8,201 bases of DNA from assembly GCA_028287725.1 (NCBI GenBank), contig JAQBPC010000718.1, positions 1-8,201 of the forward strand, read 5' to 3'. Below the pieces are notes generated by a model that saw only the letters and a list, made by a program, of their open reading frames with translations, had not been told where the DNA came from and did not search any database. The stretch's first letter is position 1, and each line of letters opens with the position of its first letter. The position numbers and the translations under genes are program-made. The DNA comes from Chloroflexota bacterium (lineage in GTDB: Bacteria; Chloroflexota; UBA5177; JANWHV01). Below, piece after piece: positions 6,467 to 8,201 of the stretch.

Positions 6467-7261
6467 CTATGCCCCTCCCCAGGTAACGATCAGGTCCGTC
6501 GCATAACCGGCGAGGAACCCGAGTAACAGGCCCCAACCCGCAAGCTCACGGAATCCAAGCCGCCGGCCGGCGTTAAGCAGCTCTCCCACCACATAGAGAA
6601 TGCTGCCAGCCGCCAAGCTGAGGAAGGCGACAAAGACGTATGTCGACTGAAAGCCGAAGCCCACAATGGTCCCCAGAAAGGTTGGACCGCCACCGATGAG
6701 TCCGACCAATGCGAGGAACCGCCAGCTTGGGCGAACGCCCGCGGCCACGAGAGGCGCCCCGATGCCGAACCCTTCTGTCATGTTGTGCAGGCCAAACCCG
6801 ATGATCAATATCGTGGCGAGGCTGATCGCGCCGGTCACAGCTGACTGCCCGATTGCCAGACCTTCGGAGAAGTTGTGGGCGCCAATGCCAACCGCAATCA
6901 TGAGGGCAAGTTGGCGGGGCGTTACGTCGCCGGCGCGTACACCGTGGGCAGTCGGACGGATCAAGGTCTTCTCAATGTAGAACAGGCCGAGCAACCCGAG
7001 GCCGAAGCCCACAACGAAGAGCGTTACTAGGCCTACAAACGGCGCGACAGCCCCATGCTTGGCGTTGGCGAGGGCAATATTGACTGGGTCGCTAGCCTTG
7101 GTGATCACGTCCCAAAGCAAAAAGACCAGGATACCGGCGGCCAGGGCATTGCAAAAGCCCTGGAGGGCGCGACTTGGTTCTTTGAGACGTGCCAGCGGCA
7201 GTCCCAACAGTATCGTGAATCCTGCGATCGCACCCAGCACCACCGTGGTCGAGAAATCCAC
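6467..7261 (-). CDS. ZIP-family divalent metal transporter
   Basis: The 264-residue inner-membrane protein probably imports zinc or a related divalent metal into the cytoplasm. Eight membrane segments are readable. The fourth contains GAHNFSEGLAIG and the fifth GLHNMTEGFGIG, the paired HNxxEG metal-site motifs of ZIP proteins (His129/Glu133 and His159/Glu163). Segment seven ends in YVVGELL. The loop between segments three and four is short, with no His-rich cluster. The frame runs upstream to a TTG at 7414, but those 51 codons are hydrophilic, unlike the family and overlap a promoter. GTG at 7261 has AGGAG eight bases before it and leads straight into the first helix. The gene converges on the PBP gene and lies downstream of the BTAD gene in the same direction. 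Metal specificity cannot be read, and the layout resembles the GufA-like branch. Confidence 0.93.
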   Translation of the reverse strand: MDFSTTVVLGAIAGFTILLGLPLARLKEPSRALQGFCNALAAGILVFLLWDVITKASDPVNIALANAKHGAVAPFVGLVTLFVVGFGLGLLGLFYIEKTLIRPTAHGVRAGDVTPRQLALMIAVGIGAHNFSEGLAIGQSAVTGAISLATILIIGFGLHNMTEGFGIGAPLVAAGVRPSWRFLALVGLIGGGPTFLGTIVGFGFQSTYVFVAFLSLAAGSILYVVGELLNAGRRLGFRELAGWGLLLGFLAGYATDLIVTWGGA

Positions 7262-7269
7262 CCCGTAAT

Positions 7270-7274
7270 CTCCT
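7270..7274 (-). promoter_or_regulatory. Shine-Dalgarno of the ZIP gene deciding the start
   Basis: AGGAG on the minus strand is followed by eight bases and then GTG at 7261. It sits inside the longer open frame, showing that frame is over-extended. Confidence 0.65.
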
Positions 7275-7308
7275 AGCTGCCAAAGCCCGATGTCTTCAAC
7301 TCGTCGAT

Positions 7309-7338
7309 AGCTTACTAGTCCGGTCGGATATTTGTCAA
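7309..7338 (-). promoter_or_regulatory. Candidate promoter of the ZIP gene
   Basis: A perfect TTGACA -35 hexamer on the minus strand (plus 7333-7338) is followed by an 18-base spacer and TAAGCT (plus 7309-7314), a weaker -10 with TA at the front and T at the end. Transcription would start near 7302, giving a leader of about 41 bases that includes the ribosome-binding site. Confidence 0.5.
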
Positions 7339-7354
7339 CGCGGCGTAGAGCGGC

Positions 7355-7368
7355 ATATAAACCTATAT
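7355..7368. repeat. AT-rich palindrome upstream of the ZIP promoter
   Basis: ATATA, four bases AACC, then TATAT form a 14-base inverted repeat beginning 17 bases upstream of the -35 hexamer. It stands out in GC-rich surroundings. Metal-transporter genes are often controlled by Zur, MntR or DtxR-type dimers at palindromes, but this does not match a consensus I can name. An activator site is also possible given its upstream position. Confidence 0.35.
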
Positions 7369-7624
7369 TGACAGGCGGTGCAGAGCTAATGTGAGGCAAC
7401 TGCCGGCGTACCAACGTGCGTGCGCCCCGTCACCTGGTCTTGCTAGGACACGTTGGATTTCGCATGCCGACAAGCGTGCAATCCACCGCTGCTTGCTGGT
7501 CCTCGCCGCTCAGCACTATAGGGCATTGTCCTCGAGTCGCCTCCGAACCTTTGCCACATATCCGTCAGACTGAGGGCCGCTGACCCGCAGGCGCTCAGGA
7601 GATCCCGTAACGCTTCCTGCCTGG

Positions 7625-7653
7625 ACCGAAGGGCCTAACGGGCCGATTTCGGT
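7625..7653 (-). terminator. Hairpin behind the BTAD gene, possible terminator
   Basis: ACCGAA (7625-7630) pairs with TTCGGT (7648-7653). After a small internal loop, GGCC (7632-7635) pairs with GGCC (7641-7644) around TAACG. It lies 44 bases past the BTAD stop. No T run follows in the minus direction, so it may be a weak terminator or RNA 3'-end structure instead of a classical Rho-independent site. Confidence 0.35.
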
Positions 7654-7697
7654 ACGGTTGGTGATGCTGCAGGGTGGGGCTCCGCAAGTCGTGCGGT

Positions 7698-8201
7698 CTA
7701 GTTCCGCAAGGCGTGAAAAAGCGCTTGGGTCTCGCGATCCGGCTCCAGATCCAGCTCGCTCTTAAGGGCTGTCGTCAAGCGGCGATACATACGGATTGCC
7801 TCCGCGCGCCGCCCGCTGGCGGCTTGCAGTCGCATAATGGCCCGCGCTGCGGATTCATGACAAGGGTCGGCTTCAAGTATGCTCCAAAGCGAGTGGAGCG
7901 CGCTTCTGGCGTTTCCGCGGTCCATGTAGAGGCCAGCCAAATGCAGAAGGACCGCAAGATAAAGTCTGGACAGCTCCTCGCGTCGTGGAACCGCCCACTC
8001 CGCATACGGATCGTCGGGAAGATACTCGCCGCCGTAAAGAGCAAGGGCTGCACAGCAGTCAGCTACTTTACGGACAGTGAGCGCTCGAGTCGCGCTCCGT
8101 GAGAACGCGTTGGCGTCAAGCCAGCTCACAGGCGCTTCGTCCCCGGGCGCAGGTCTCAAGACCAACCAGTGGCCCTCGGCCTGAATATGTGAGGTTCCTA
8201 C
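7698..8201 (-). CDS. BTAD-domain transcriptional regulator, C-terminal part (5' partial at right edge)
   Basis: The frame is open to the last base of the window (GTA codon at 8199-8201), and 167 residues are visible. The TTG at 8165 is internal, since the residues before it (SHIQAEGHWLVLRP) fit the loop that leads from the winged-helix domain into the bacterial transcriptional activation domain of SARP/AfsR-type regulators. Supporting signatures are VSWLDANAF, ALALYGGEYLPDDPYAEW, helical TPR-like repeats with many Ala and Leu, and a C-terminus with MYRRLTTALKSELDLEP and ETQALFHALRN. The protein ends with this domain. The DNA-binding winged helix and any ATPase part lie beyond the edge. Family members activate nearby genes, often for secondary metabolism or stress. 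The target cannot be told here, and co-orientation with the ZIP gene does not prove a link. Confidence 0.85.
   Translation of the reverse strand, partial: VGTSHIQAEGHWLVLRPAPGDEAPVSWLDANAFSRSATRALTVRKVADCCAALALYGGEYLPDDPYAEWAVPRREELSRLYLAVLLHLAGLYMDRGNARSALHSLWSILEADPCHESAARAIMRLQAASGRRAEAIRMYRRLTTALKSELDLEPDRETQALFHALRN

Larger units (their letters stand above)
7262..7697. other. 436-base spacer between the BTAD and ZIP genes
   Basis: I find no supported gene. The part nearest the ZIP gene (7262-7370) holds its ribosome-binding site, promoter and palindrome. The middle holds an imperfect hairpin: TGGATT (7454-7459) pairs with AATCCA (7480-7485), then after a two-base bulge GCA pairs with TGC around a 12-base loop. 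The distal part holds the hairpin at 7625-7653 behind the BTAD stop. Short open frames exist on both strands but lack ribosome-binding sites and recognisable content. Confidence 0.55.

Noticed and set aside
7430..7570. Minus-strand segment with QCPIVLSGEDQQAAVD, faintly like the N-terminus of IS630-type transposases
   Set aside because: The similarity is limited to a few residues, ends in a stop, and no terminal repeats or further transposase motifs are present.
7391..7573. 60-codon plus-strand frame starting with GTG in the BTAD/ZIP spacer
   Set aside because: No ribosome-binding site, no hydrophobic or domain pattern, and composition like random translation.

Overview
The window is moderately GC-rich bacterial DNA. 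It carries five protein-coding regions plus a sixth cut by the right edge's mirror image at the left: in order, an edge-truncated metallo-beta-lactamase/rhodanese fusion (+), kynureninase (-), a secreted six-bladed beta-propeller protein (+), a class A penicillin-binding protein (+), a ZIP-family metal transporter (-) and the C-terminal end of a BTAD-type transcriptional regulator (-), also cut by the edge. That is six genes in all, four complete and two partial. There is no rRNA, tRNA, CRISPR array or intact mobile element.

Organism. Several starts appear to be GTG or TTG behind good Shine-Dalgarno sequences, exported proteins have Ser/Thr/Pro-rich linkers, and a BTAD regulator is present. 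Together these suggest a high-GC member of the Terrabacteria, with Chloroflexota or Dormibacterota relatives my best guess. This is inference from protein style and no marker gene is present.

Layout. Positions 1-818 hold a sulfur-metabolism fusion whose N-terminal metal-binding half lies off the left edge. It converges on kynU (946-2235, minus). kynU and the propeller gene (2603-3841, plus) diverge from a 355-base spacer. That spacer holds a perfect 7-bp inverted repeat, a degenerate 27-base direct repeat and a GC-rich hairpin, and is the most regulatory-looking non-coding DNA here. A terminator-like hairpin with four T residues follows the propeller gene. A good promoter then precedes the bifunctional peptidoglycan synthase (4018-6399), so this gene is probably its own transcription unit. 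It converges on the ZIP transporter (6467-7261, minus). The ZIP start should be placed at an internal GTG with a strong ribosome-binding site, not at the far upstream TTG, and this exposes a TTGACA promoter and a small palindrome. A 436-base spacer separates it from the 3' end of the BTAD regulator (7698 to the right edge, minus).

How the genes fit together. They do not form one pathway. The propeller protein and the PBP are both envelope or exported proteins on the same strand. kynU stands without other kynurenine-pathway genes in view. The BTAD gene and the ZIP gene are in the same direction but separated by a long spacer with its own promoter. I see no clearly new multi-gene system. The features most worth checking are the duplicated operator-like elements in the kynU/propeller spacer, a cysteine-pair insertion in the glycosyltransferase domain of the PBP, and the paired-cysteine variant of the MBL-rhodanese fusion.
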